From Bimastos eiseni (taxonomy: Eukaryota; Annelida; Clitellata; Crassiclitellata; Lumbricidae): a stretch of 64,000 nucleotides of DNA. How positions within the stretch are numbered: position 1 is the stretch's first letter; every line of letters begins with the position of its first letter. Below, piece by piece: positions 35,401 through 46,237 of this stretch. Location of the stretch: assembly GCA_959347315.1 (NCBI GenBank), contig OY365813.1:20900854-20964853 (forward strand), read 5' to 3'. The position numbers were made by a program, and so were the translations under genes. The notes under the pieces are model-generated. The model saw only the letters and a list, made by a program, of their open reading frames with translations, was not told where the DNA came from and did no database searches.

Positions 35401-38400
35401 ATATTATTATTTAATTCACAAATAAAAGCAAGAAAGTCGTCACTGAGAAGATAAACGATTTTTTTCACCTCGTAATAAGACAAGAAGCCGGCTTTTCTGG
35501 TGTAGGTTCCACTCGTGCATGGACCCTTTGTAGGAGCGCCAAGACCATTCTGAGCTGGGTTCGCCAGACTGAAGCACGTGCCAAAAGCTGCGATTCCTAA
35601 CACGATCTTCTCTTTCGGTGCCCCCTGTTCAATCCAACTGGCTGACCAATTCTACAAACATAAAAGTGAGTAGGCCTACTTGAAGGAATTCTGCATGCAT
35701 CTTAGTCTTTGTGTGGCATGCTGGCCGATTGGTTAGAGCAGTCGGCCCGTAACGCTGAGAGTGCGGGTTCGACCCCCGTCCATGTAGGGACCATGACAAG
35801 TCCTTCGCGCACCGTCGCTCTGCAGTACAACTGCAGTTGCGCCGTCGATGCGTGTGTGCACTTCTGAGCAAATAATGTTGGAAGAAGGGCAATATCAAAT
35901 TACAGTTGTGTTGTGTTATAATTTCAAGATTTATTTCGTGCCAAAAGGAGTTAAGTCGAACAAACCAGTATAGGCATGATCAGATGCTTAAATGGATGCT
36001 GGACCGATGAAAAATGTTGCTCAAATGGAGGCTGGATAGATGAAAATGATGGTTATAATTATGGTAGCTGGGTCGATGAAAAAAATGATGCTTAAATGGA
36101 AGCTGGATCGATTGAGAAATGATGCTTTAAATTATGCACAAATGGAAGCTAAATCGATGAAAAAATGATGCTTAAATAAGAGCTAGATTGATCAAAAATT
36201 ATGCTTTAACGGAAGCTTAATCGATGAAAAATTATGCTTATATGGATGCTGAATTAATGAAGGAATGATGCTTAAAAGGAACAGAAAGCCTGTTATTTTT
36301 CATATTGAAAATATATTTTACAAGGTGTTGAGATACTACAGGTGCAAGTGTGTGTATGCGAGCATGTGCGTGTGTAAGTGCACCTGCAAGGGCAGCACCT
36401 AGAATAAAATGCAACCTATTGGAGGAAGGCTAATATTAGAATGTACATTCAAGAGTGAAATTGATGAATTTGTATTACAACAGTTGATTCTTGGCTGTCA
36501 TGTCGTAGCGACTTGACCCTTGGAATTTATTGTGACCCTAATTTGTGGCCTTGATCTGTGGTCTATACTTGTGGCGATATCGGTCGACGACCTGCGTGCA
36601 TTATAAGCACAGGTTCGAAGACGTTAGGCCCACTAATAAATAATATTGGTAATTACAAACCACATTGAGTGTGCGACTGTCTCCCCACTCGTCCGCTCGA
36701 GGGTAAAGCGGTGCATTCAGTCCAGTTCTTCTGCCACGGGCACGGTTATAACCGAACGTCGTGACACTTAAAAAGTCCACAAACCTGTAAGGAGCAGTTA
36801 AATACACAATTGATTAAGTGTGGGGCCTAAATAATTAAAAAAGACTTACTGCAACAGTTACTATTCTATTCTACAATGTACATCGTAGCACAGGCTAAGC
36901 GGCTCTTAAGACGTGCATTGTCCAATCATTGTTAGATCTGCTGCAGTTTAACCTGTATCGCTTGATACCTAGCTTCCTCTTTACAGCTGTTACTATGTCT
37001 CCTGAGCAAAACTATCTCTCAAACCATTCCACTAGTATATATAAGTCCTGCATCGTGGAATTTCTGTTCAATGCTTCTTGACACTTGTTAAAGAATTATT
37101 TATGCCTATATCCCTTACTTGTCATGTTTAGTGCTAATTCAAAGAGAAGCTCTCACGCTTAGCCTAAGAATTCAAAAGTGCTAATCCACTAATATAATGT
37201 ATCTAATGCCAATTAACCTTGTAGGTGACTCCTTTTTAGTAGCGCCAAGACCATTAACTTTATCAGTTAATAGAAGATTGACATTGTCAAATGAATGAAT
37301 AGCTGACATCATCCCGAGGATTTTCTACAAATTTTAAGCCACTGATAAAGCTGCAACAAAAAGGATATAGCTATCTAGCGTAGAAATGAACAATGCTCGG
37401 ACCATGTGCCGAAGGCAACCAAATCTCATACCATGTAGCTAACTGCGGTGTGCCAGTTTGTCTAATAAACGAGGCTATAAATTAATAAGAAAGTTTCAGT
37501 GCACGCATATCATCCTTGTTATGGATGCGTCGTTAAATAAATTTACATCAGTCAGTCAGCCAGGCTTTGCATACCATGAAATCAGCGGAACTTCGTATCC
37601 GGCGTCGATGGTGTCTTTTTCTCCGCTAACTGTAGCAGTCAGAAGCAGAGGGGTTAGCCCATAATAAGCAGCCTCATCGTCGATCGCTTTACGAAGTTCC
37701 TACAACAAAACAGAGACTGCAAAACGCAACTTCTGGAGCCATATTATTGAAGCGGTATTTTCATCGATCTGAAATTTGTTACGCTAATCAATACGAAGTC
37801 ATCCACAATACAACGATGAACACAATTTTTAAGTAAATAGGCAAGAAAGGCGGAAGGAAGGTAGAGGGAGGAGAGAGCAGAAAAGAACAAGAGTCGGTGG
37901 GCGCAAGGGCAAGTGGTAGTATTGAAGTATGAAATTGAAACAACTCCCTTTCGAGCTACAATGACCTTGTTCAATACCTCAAGAAGTGAGGTGAAACGTT
38001 GTTTGTCGACTGGCGGACTTCCTCTTGATCCTGGGTATTGGAAAGCGAGATCAACTCCGTCGAAGCCACGGATTCTGCAGAGGTCGATAACGGATTCGAT
38101 GAATACCGCCCTGTTGGCGCGTCTTAACAACATGATGCTCACCTCGCTCATGCCGATGTTCGGTCCTCCGACGGATATGGATACCTTGAGTTCAGGCACC
38201 CTGTTTTTCAAGGCAAGTGTCTGATCATACCTAAAGGAAGATGATCAGAAAGTTCGAACAGGTTTTTAACGGTTGTGTGTTAATCATAATAATAATCGTT
38301 TATTGCAAAGTTATTGAACTCTCACACCGCAGCCGTGCACCTAAGATTACTCTTGGGTGCAGGAGTAAAAAGGGCGCCTAAAAGTTATGATTAGAATTCA

Positions 38401-40226
38401 TGAAATGTAATTTCTGTCGTCTCTGAGAGACAACAGAAAGTCATTCGGCTGCCGACGCCGCAATTCGTGATTCCGAACACGTGCACTGCGAATTCTGCAA
38501 AGTGTTTCTTTGTCAACTTTCTCTGCTCTTTCTGTTTAGTCTTTTAACCGAATCATTGCAATCAAATGCAAATTTATGTATGCCTGCAAGTATTTAGGTA
38601 TGTTCACGCGCGCGCGCGTGTGTGTGTGTGTAGGTGTGTGTAGGTGCGTGTGTGTGTATGTGTGTGCATGCGAGTGCATGAACCTACAATAGAAGTCTTG
38701 TAAGTTAATAGTTCCTATGTCATCTACACCGTGTCTCCAAATAAACTGTACAAAATTGCTTCTGTCAAACTTCGTCAAATTTAACCAATTGTGATAACTT
38801 TTGTAGGTAGATGGCAAAATAGCTGAAATTGCATGCTATATATAAATTTTCCACCTCACCTGACTCATATCGTCGCAATACCTTGCTAAACACAGATGTA
38901 CCAATTGTTATATGACGCTTAAATTTTTATTACTTGCAACAAACTATCTGACGACTGGAGGGATGAAGTCGGGCGTCTCTCGCGACAACCTTCTTCCCCA
39001 GAAGCTACTGCCAGACATACGCCAGATATACCAGGGCGATTTTTTGTCTTTATGCCACTATCGACCATTGGCGTCGCTGTCTAAGAGCTTGTGTCCGTGT
39101 AAGCGGGGACATTTCGAGGACCAATTCTAGCACTTTTAAGCAGATCTGTCATAGCAATTAAAAACTCTGCTAATTAAGCCATATTTTACTTTAATGCGTG
39201 CTAATTCAGTCCTCAGACAGTTTGTTGCACGTACAAAATTTAAGCGTTATATACAAAATTCGTATCTGTGTTTAACAGGGTAGTGCCACAATATGAGTCA
39301 GATGAGGTGGAAATTTTATATATAGCTTGTAATTTCAGCCATTTTGTCATCTACCTACCAAAATTTATTAACATTGGTGGAAATTTGACAGAAACAACTT
39401 TGCACAGTTTATTTTGAGACACGGTGTATACGGAATAACGGAGTGGATACGTACAGTCCACCTTCAATGCTGTCGTTAATCTCATACGGAATAATTCTGT
39501 GTCCGGAGTTAATGTCCGCAAAGCCAAAGAAGACGTGGGAACACAGAGAAGGATCAGTTTGACTCGGGAAAAACTTGGCGGGCCATGGATGATACTGGAC
39601 CCCGGTCTTCACCCAACACACTCTCTTGTATTCTGTTGTAAAAAATAATTGCACAGTTATTGCTCTCTTCAAAATTTACGATGGAGTTGGAGTAATTTGT
39701 AAATCAAGAACAAAGCTAATCGGAAAGCTATACGATTTCTAGATCGCAAAAAATAGAAGCCTAGCCTACTAACATCAACGTGAATACTAACGTTAACATA
39801 ATATTATTCAATCGATAAAGCAACCATTACAAGATAACAGATATGATCCTGAGTAAATTAAACAAGTATAATAGTGTATGAGATAATGGGAGACCGCGAG
39901 TCTTTTGCCAGTTTTATCGGTTACGTGCTATTTAGAAGTAATTTATTCTGGAGTGGTTTAACCCGTCGACCCACATCTAAACACTTTCGTGTCATATTCT
40001 GATATCGTTTACATAGTTCAGCAGACCCAATCGCAGTCGCAATTTCAATAATGCACATTTGTTATAAATTAACCTAATTTCTGTTGTTGTCGTTTGATGG
40101 GAAAAGTTGTCCTGAAAATGGTTGGGAAACGCAGAGCACTTGCATACGACGTGTGCTATTCCTACCTCGTGCGTAAGTTATGACGTTCGCAAGAGCTGCC
40201 AGAGCCAGAAAACTCCAGCAATTCAT
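32446..40226 (-). CDS. Gene D: secreted GH18 chitinase-like protein with CBM14
   Basis: Ten exons: 40166-40226 (signal peptide [20 protein letters not shown]), 39455-39632, 37978-38230, 37575-37699, 36661-36784, 35469-35651, 35172-35291, 34178-34326, linker 33169-33236 and CBM14 32446-32666. They total 1482 nt, 493 aa plus stop, with consistent phases. The GH18 loop reads [15 protein letters not shown]: the third Asp is Ala and the catalytic Glu is Gln, as in insect IDGF-type chitinase-like proteins, so it should be inactive. The short linker [20 protein letters not shown] leads to a six-Cys peritrophin-A chitin-binding domain ([17 protein letters not shown] onward). It is expected to be extracellular and to bind chitin. 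A 700-bp MITE sits next to the exon 2 donor, and a Polinton sits in the 5' flank. Confidence 0.85.
34690..34905. repeat. Pyrimidine-rich tract in intron 7 of gene D
   Basis: CTCCTCTTCCACCTCC-type sequence at the equivalent intron position to the tracts at 11150, 17110, 55635 and 62945. Confidence 0.75.
35717..35930 (+). mobile_element. tRNA-derived SINE, second family
   Basis: Has an A-box-like TGGTTAGAGCAG and a perfect-looking B box GGGTTCGACCCCC, followed by an unrelated body ending in 'gttgtgttgtgtta'. The stem arms and anticodon region do not make a normal tRNA, so it is a SINE rather than a gene. Confidence 0.65.
35983..36280. repeat. Degenerate tandem repeat of about 35-45 bp in intron 5 of gene D
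   Basis: Seven to eight imperfect units of 'atgcttaaatggaagctggatcgatgaaaaa' follow one another. It replaces the (GTAT)n array found at this position in the other units. Confidence 0.75.
38727..39426. mobile_element. 700-bp MITE with ~160-bp inverted repeats
   Basis: The left end starts CACCGTGTCTCCAAATAAAC and the inverse of the right end starts CACCGTGTCTCAAAATAAAC. Similarity continues imperfectly for about 160 bp ('tgactcatat' at the inner ends). It is flanked by TA at 38725-38726 and 39427-39428. The interior has no transposase. It lies in intron 2 of gene D, its right end 22 bp from the exon 2 splice donor (39449-39454). TA target and ends fit a Tc1/mariner-mobilised MITE. Confidence 0.8.
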
Positions 40227-41556
40227 GATGATTTTGTTACGATGAAGAGCGTCTATCATCAGGTAGAGTAGGAAGATTTCTCGGCTGAACTTCACATGAC
40301 CAGCTTCTTGATTACTTTCTTCGCTAGATCACGTTGTAGTCCCTGTAAACGTTGCGTCAATGTCGATTACATACATTTTATCATGGGGTTATGGTTATTC
40401 ATTTCTAAGTGGTTGCACGTGCCGAACAACATCTGAATATTCCCATGTCTTATTCTGCTTTCATTTTCATAGTACATGACAACGCAGCACATACGATATC
40501 AGTCGCCATTTTAATTATGCATATTTGTCATAATTAAATCGCGATGTCGTAAACCTTTGGACCCAGTCGATGTGCAAAGTTAAGAAAAGTAGGCTTATAT
40601 TCCTCGTAGTAATAAACCCCTATGTAGCCTACTTACCGAATATCAGAATAAACTGCGTAGGAATTACGCCTAACGATAACGTGTATATTATTATCTTTCG
40701 CTACCTTACATACGTTCTGGGCTGATAACCAGTTGATCCTACGAGCAACCTAGTTATTAACACTTGACCCTAATTTCTTCTATTTTTTGCGACCAAGACA
40801 GACTCACCAAAGCCTCACTTGTTGCCACTTCACCACAGGTTTTCCACTAAAAATTGTAAACATTGCTTTTTCCCAAATCCTATCCTGAATCCTCCTCTTC
40901 GCCCATCCTTCCTCGCTGTTTCAACTCCAAATATCATCTACATTAGCCGTCTAAATATCTGCCTGTCTGACTTTCTGAATATTGACTACATTGCCTATCG
41001 ATTTTGTTCTGGGTAAACGCCTATGAATAAGCTGGTTCCCGCCGCTTAGGTTTTGTGGGCGCTGTAGAAATGTTGAGATTACGATTACGATAACCATTCA
41101 TCGAATTTTCCTACAGAACACAATTCGCAGCTCATGGTTGCATATCTGAATAGCTCTCAAGTAGTTTTACCCTATATCTGAATAACTACAATATAATTGC
41201 CGAGGGCCAGGACTCACATCTGCATCGCATATCCAGAATGTGATAACGATTCGATCAAATGCGAATAAGATCTTCGTAAAACTAAAAACAATTCTTGATT
41301 TAGTTTGGCATTGAGATACTAGAAAAGAGACAGCCACTGAGTGTGTTGGATGGTCGGTTTTGTTACACGAAAAATCGACCACAGATGTAATTGAATGGTT
41401 GAAAACCTACAGCTCCTGTTGAAACAACTGTTCGTCTTTTGAGATATTAAGGTACTAAAATAAAGTTCTGATCGTCTAGTTCAGCTTCTGTTTGAGCACA
41501 GTCGGTTGTTGGTTTGCGCGTTAGACATTAGTGTAACAGAAAGTTACAACAATAAA
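40227..41556 (-). promoter_or_regulatory. 5' flanking block of gene D
   Basis: Homologous to the flanks of the other units. Conserved core 'cgctaccttacatacg' lies at about 40699 and 'cacttgaccctaattt' at about 40757. Its outer end (41383-41571) matches 9066-9262 up to 'tattgaacaacctca', where the Polinton interrupts it; the missing continuation is at 53977-54240. Confidence 0.45.
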
Positions 41557-41624
41557 TATTGAACAACCTCAGTAGTATAACTACACTCAAAATGATACCA
41601 CCCCAAAACGCGAGCGATTGGTAA

Positions 41625-41786
41625 GCGAGGGTAAGGGAGGGCAAGCCATGAGCAAGCCAAGGAGCAGCAGGGCGAACAGACCGTCGTTCTAGGATGCAAC
41701 CAAGACGCCACCGAGAAGCAACCGAGCAGGAGCCCGAAGGGAGGGCCCACACCCTCGCCGGCCCAGGGCTCTCCTATTAGACACAT
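41625..41786 (+). repeat. Polinton left terminal inverted repeat
   Basis: From GCGAGGGTAAGGGAGGGCAA to CTCCTATTAGACACAT, inverted at 53793-53954 with only a few mismatches over 162 bp. GC-rich against the AT-rich host. The 53 bp outside it (41572-41624) are not repeated on the right. Confidence 0.9.
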
Positions 41787-41829
41787 CAAATAACATAGAT
41801 ATACCTAAGGTGTACTGAGTGTTGATAAA

Positions 41830-42210
41830 ATGCAGCCAATCTCATTAGCTAAAACGGCACTTGATGCTGTAAATAAATCGCCGCAGGTTTTTAGGCAAGT
41901 TACTACATTGCCCGCACATGTACAACAGCGATTAGGTATCAAACCAAAGTTTTTAAACGAACTTAGGCGCCTTCAAGAAGATGCGCAAGATTATATATAT
42001 TGGTGCGAAGAAAATGAATATCAGGATTATGTAGAATGGTGCATAGAAAACGCTGATTCTTACCGTTTCTCCTATCATTATCCCTTTCCCTTCTCCTTTG
42101 TAATGCTTGTTGTCATGTGGAACAGCAAGAAGAAGGGGTGGAGCCGGCCGTTGAGCGAGAAAGAATTTCATATGCTGAGTTTTATGATATCTATCACTAT
42201 GACTGGATAG
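41830..42210 (+). CDS. Polinton small protein, unknown
   Basis: A 126-aa frame starting 43 bp inside the left repeat (MQPISLAKTALDAVNKS). The middle is acidic and aromatic (DYIYWCEENEYQDYVEWCIE), then a hydrophobic stretch FPFSFVMLVVMW. From about 42050 another frame stays open to 42263 with a hydrophobic Leu-rich start and an acidic tail, so a frameshift is possible. No family recognised. Its position next to the terminal repeat is where Polintons often carry lineage-specific genes. Confidence 0.4.
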   Translation: MQPISLAKTALDAVNKSPQVFRQVTTLPAHVQQRLGIKPKFLNELRRLQEDAQDYIYWCEENEYQDYVEWCIENADSYRFSYHYPFPFSFVMLVVMWNSKKKGWSRPLSEKEFHMLSFMISITMTG

Positions 42211-42542
42211 ACGAACTCTCATTAATCGGGCAGTTCGTGATATGGAACCTTCTAGAAATCTGATGCAATATGTGATATAATTACATTATGCCAAACACGA
42301 CCCGAATAGCAGGATGTAAACAGAGGCGGCCCTACGAACACGTTGAGCCAATTACCTACTGAAGACGGTCGAACATTCGATAAGCGACTTCCGTCAGTTT
42401 GTTTACATACAGACGAAAAACTTTTGTAGCTGACAAACTGACCTATATCCTGACATTTCTGAACAGCACTTACGAAACGTGAATCATAGCTGCGCGACCC
42501 GTCAGAATTCACAATTAAATACGGGCAGACTCAAATAATACA

Positions 42543-42920
42543 ATGGCTGGCTTTCACTTTGCGTTAATACTACTGGTCATACTGACCGCAGAAGGTAGAA
42601 GGCTTTCGAATGTAATTGTTGTCAACCCCTCACCCTTTAACGGGTGCGACCATATCAAATTGATGAGATATTCAAGTATTGACGATTCCATTACTATAAC
42701 TCCACTATATCCTGATGATGCAAATAAAACCATCCTATGGAACACTTATGCTATCATGGGCGTCTCATGTTCGACCTTGCAAGGATTAACGGCCAACATC
42801 GAAGATAGTCCGGACACGCCCCAAAATCTCCAATATAGTTGTATATGCCGAGGTTCAGCGGTCGGACTTACACCAGACATACGCGACTGCATTATGTATG
42901 TATGGCGGTGCAAAAAGTAG
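42543..42920 (+). CDS. Polinton-encoded secreted Cys-rich protein
   Basis: 125 aa. The N-terminal signal peptide is clear (MAGFHFALILLVILTAEGRR). The mature part has six Cys, including a CxC (SCICRG) and a C-terminal WRCKK, and one N-glycosylation sequon (NKT). The size, CxC spacing and secretion resemble small cystine-knot or IL-17-like cytokines, but the match is weak and is only a suggestion. It is intact, unlike many virion genes of this element. 42211-42542 before it holds no gene that I can see. Confidence 0.55.
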   Translation: MAGFHFALILLVILTAEGRRLSNVIVVNPSPFNGCDHIKLMRYSSIDDSITITPLYPDDANKTILWNTYAIMGVSCSTLQGLTANIEDSPDTPQNLQYSCICRGSAVGLTPDIRDCIMYVWRCKK

Positions 42921-43049
42921 ATGCCCTGCAGAGCTCAAAATCGGCGCTGAGAATGGTTTAGAGCGCTGCGGGATGCGGGAGAAACCATTCTTACTGCTCA
43001 AAGCGGGTTCACCACTATTAATAGAACATATTCGTCGAATACAAGTAAA

Positions 43050-43480
43050 ATGAGTTTCGAAAGCGTTAAAGAAATCGATGTTTGCGGGGTCGTGTTGCCG
43101 AACGTTCCCCTGTCGAATATACAACTGTTAGAAGCCGCTAAGAAGATGAAGATTCGGAATTTTAAAGGAGTGTTCCATCGTGACCAGTTATCTCGGAAAA
43201 AGCCAAAAAATCGATCGAGTGCGGCATCCTTAATTTGGACAATTCTAATGGGAGCGGCACTCATTGGGTAGCTTGGATCAAGCGACGCGATGTAAAACAC
43301 TATTTCGATAGCTACGGGCTCCCTCCTCCGACCGAGTTATTGAATTACTTGCACAGTCCCGTGTATTACAACAGCGAACGAATACAGCCCGATGACGAAG
43401 TATTTTGCGGTCACTTGTGTTTGTACGTGCTGGCGAAGACTGACGTTAATTTTCAAGAAGTTATAAACGGTTTACATTAA
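43050..43480 (+). pseudogene. PRO: Adenain-like cysteine protease, frameshifted
   Basis: Homologue of the adenovirus-type protease used by Polintons to mature virion proteins. The first frame (43050-43271) carries the N-terminal part up to about 43205. The second frame (43235-43480) carries GTHWVAWIK with the catalytic His, FDSYGLPPP with the acidic residue, and CGHLCLYVL with the catalytic Cys. The two parts are in different frames, with the shift between about 43200 and 43235, so no full protease is made from this copy. Length of the two parts together is close to the family's usual size of about 140 residues. Confidence 0.75.
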
Positions 43481-43510
43481 TATTGAACATTTAAAACCGG
43501 TAGAGAATCA

Positions 43511-44035
43511 TTGTACAGAAAAATGCCTGTCGATATTTTCGGACATACCGATGTCGGCAAATCTCGGAGAGTAATTGCTGGAGGCGTTACTTTGTCTCAA
43601 GTAAATGCTAATTTCCTTCGTGTGGATGGCGCTAATGCAGCGACTGCAGATATTAATTTAGATTCGCATAAACTGGTTAGCGTATCGGATCCTACTAATG
43701 CGCAAGACGTCGCTACTAAGAGCTACGTAGATAGCGCACTATCTGCAAGCGGAGATGGAGATCATTTACTTCGGTCTTCGGCCGATACGACGGTGAATAG
43801 GAGGCTGGGATGCGCGGATATTCGTCAAGGCCAACGGTTTATATTACTTCTCGGGAACGATGAAAATAAAATTACTTAGGCCAATTTCGGCAAAAATTCT
43901 TTATTGTTGCAAGCGGTTGAGGGAATCCGTTTTCGAATAAATAATGCAAATGCTCTAGAGATTGTAAAAGCCGACCAAGATCCCAATGCAAGAATAAATG
44001 TGTTTAAAGACATCTATATGCACGGAGCTCCATAA
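43511..44035 (+). pseudogene. Fibre-like virion protein with in-frame stop
   Basis: The N-terminal frame (43511-43879, 122 aa) contains VSDPTNAQDVATKSYVD, a motif of phage tail fibres and of fibre-like proteins in Polintons. A TAG at 43877-43879 ends it, but the same frame stays open for another 51 codons to a TAA at 44033-44035. It lies on the plus strand, directly after the protease. Likely a virion surface attachment protein, interrupted by one nonsense codon. Confidence 0.6.
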
Positions 44036-44167
44036 TTCACTTAACAAATACCGATTACCTACAGGTATTCGTTTATTCTTCCAGCGCTGTAAACATATCA
44101 GGTAAAGACTTTTCAGCAGCATTCTTACGCTCTTAGACAAATAGAAAAAAAGTTTTTTTCTGTATTC

Positions 44168-45520
44168 TTAAGCGCTGTTTTGTCCGATCACTACACTCAG
44201 TTTAGCACCGTCCGATCGAAAATTAAGCAGTCGATCGGAAATCACGACGGCGTAGGCTTCGGTTCCATCTGGAACCGCTGTATTAAATGTACCTTTGATC
44301 ACAATATTGATAGTCGACGATTTTTCTCGGCCAGGTTTTTTGCTTAAATCGAATACCATTATAGGATATAGCTCTTAAAAATCGACCGGTGTAATGTTGC
44401 TCTGGGTTATCAATTGATCCATTCCATAGAATTTTTCGCTAAACGTTGCCGCTTCACGATACGCTCGTGAAAATTGTTGATTAGGAAACGAAAGCTCGTA
44501 GTCGACGGCGGGATATTTTATTTTGTTCATCATCACGTACATGTTCTTGAGATCGCAATGATCAAAGATTTCCGGATTAGCTTCTTGATTTCCACTGCGC
44601 CGCGTCTGAAATCCTACTATGATATATCTTGGCTGCTCCGGAGACACGCTAATGCTAAGAGGCCAGGTTAAATTCTGCGTTAAAGCAGGCGTATGAGTAT
44701 CGCATTGGCGAGCTCTGAATGCAACCAGCAAAGATACTTTATCTTTGATAGTTTTAAGCAGAGCCACTTGCCGTTCAAGGGACGCCACAACGTGCGGCAT
44801 GAACCATGAGATTTTTTCGAGGGTTACTTTTCCGGCAGCGACTGCTGGAACATTGGGTGGGCCAACGATTGCGCCAGCTTTAAATATCGCGTCGTCGTCA
44901 GATTTGCGAACTAGCGTTAGCTTGTGTTTAGATCCGTAGACTATTTTGTCGTAATCATCGCAGAAACCAAAAATGTGCTTCAACGGTATTACAAAACTAA
45001 ACGTGCCTTTTGCGGCTGGTTTCCGAATAAGGTAAGCCTGCCTAACTGCGAAACCAGAGTTGTTCGCGATAGTTGTGATAGTCGCCGTTGTGTCTTTATA
45101 CCACAACTGATTTAATCCTTGAGCCAAGTGAAAATCGTTTGGATATTTCAGCATTCCCAGCATCGTCGTCGTCTGCCCTGGATTAAATATCGTTTCGATT
45201 GGATGATTCGATAATTCATACGAAATCTGACTGAATAGATATATGAGGCCATTATTTGTTAGAGCCACAGCATCAACATCGACATAGTCGGTACCATCAT
45301 GTTTTCGTAGTCTTCCTTCGAATAGCAAAAACGACTCAGCTGGGTGGGTAAACTCAGATTCATTGTCGATGATTATCCGAATTTCACCCGAATTGTTTAG
45401 AGGCGTTCCAGCCGTGGGGTAGTATTCATGGCATTCATATCGTTCGACTTCGCCGCTGTCGTCTAACGGCTGTTCTGTGAATTTTAGAATATCCGACTGC
45501 ATTTTATTATATAATATCAT
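44168..45520 (-). pseudogene. Polinton major capsid protein with in-frame stop
   Basis: The main frame (45520-44375, 381 aa) has the signatures of the double-jelly-roll capsid family of animal Polintons: EYYPTAGTPLNNSGEIRI near the start, TMLGMLKYPNDF, NQLWYKDT, SKHKLTLVRKSDDDAIF, EKISWFMPHV and DYELSFPNQQFSRAYREA. A TAA at 44375-44377 interrupts it. After five more codons the same frame continues from 44359 to 44168 with VFDLSKK and AYAVVISDRLL, the expected C-terminus. So a single nonsense codon separates the two parts. The total of about 450 residues is near the family's length as I remember it. Confidence 0.7.
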
Positions 45521-45597
45521 GATTGTTTTATTTGTTTAAATGAACTAACATGCTCCTACGCGACTTTCAGTCCGGATCCATTTAGCTTACGCACCAA

Positions 45598-45996
45598 CTA
45601 TTCATTCGATACAGCAGAACCTGACACTTGTTTCACACCGGTCCCCATCATTAAATTGTTTATATTCTGGCTGCTTAGCCGAGTAAAAATCTCTCGAGTT
45701 TCCGGAGTGATCGGTGTTACTTCAGGCGGCCTGGTGGCCGGAGGGGCTAACAGTTTAGCAACCGCTTTGTCTACTAATCGCTTTCCAGCGTCAATCGCCG
45801 TCGATTTTCCTACATCGAACGCCCTTTTTCCAATCTCTTTTGCGGCGTCTTTACTCACGCTGAGAGCGGTCGATGCTATTTGTCTGGCCGCGTTAGACGT
45901 TACCAGTTTCTTGAAGAAATCAGCAATAGTATTGAAAATTCCCGCTCCTCCGACAACGTATTGCTTCTTGTATCTTCTCTTCCTAACGAATGGCAT
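45598..45996 (-). CDS. Basic virion protein with amphipathic helix
   Basis: 132 aa, starting MPFVRKRRYKKQYVVGGAG: a basic arm, then a long Ala/Lys-rich region (ADFFKKLVTSNAARQIASTA) predicted as amphipathic helices. It lies between the capsid gene and other virion genes. By analogy with adenovirus core and membrane-active proteins it could bind DNA or membrane inside the virion. That role is inferred. Confidence 0.55.
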   Translation of the reverse strand: MPFVRKRRYKKQYVVGGAGIFNTIADFFKKLVTSNAARQIASTALSVSKDAAKEIGKRAFDVGKSTAIDAGKRLVDKAVAKLLAPPATRPPEVTPITPETREIFTRLSSQNINNLMMGTGVKQVSGSAVSNE

Positions 45997-46192
45997 TTTG
46001 TAATCGCGAGATTATGTCTTTATACAAATCTTTACTAATGGCTCCTTGTCTAAGTAGTGCGTCGCATATAGCTATGATCTCGTTTCTAATTCCGGTATTA
46101 CCCGCTTTAAAACTATTTATTCTTAACTCTAAATCTTTTGCTAAAACGTTTGAATCTTCCGAGATGACGATAACTGGCACTTCAACACCCAC
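45983..46192 (-). CDS. Small Polinton protein, unknown
   Basis: 69 aa (MGVEVPVIVISEDSNVLAKD), overlapping the next gene's start by 14 bp, mostly helical in appearance, no domain recognised. The tight overlap with neighbours on the same strand supports it as a gene. Confidence 0.5.
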   Translation of the reverse strand: MGVEVPVIVISEDSNVLAKDLELRINSFKAGNTGIRNEIIAICDALLRQGAISKDLYKDIISRLQNAIR

Positions 46193-46237
46193 GCCTTTAC
46201 CCTTAGTAATTTTTTCGTCCCATATCGGCTTAATGAT

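Noticed and set aside
35717..35790. tRNA gene
   Set aside because: It has good A- and B-box sequences, but the stems and anticodon loop do not pair as in a tRNA, and a SINE body follows.
41528..41789. Short proteins in the left terminal repeat (and 53793-54032 on the right)
   Set aside because: The frames are products of the GC-rich inverted repeat and occur at both ends; no gene context.
42543..42920. Firm assignment as IL-17-type cytokine
   Set aside because: Only secretion, size and a CxC motif agree; the full family pattern is not visible.
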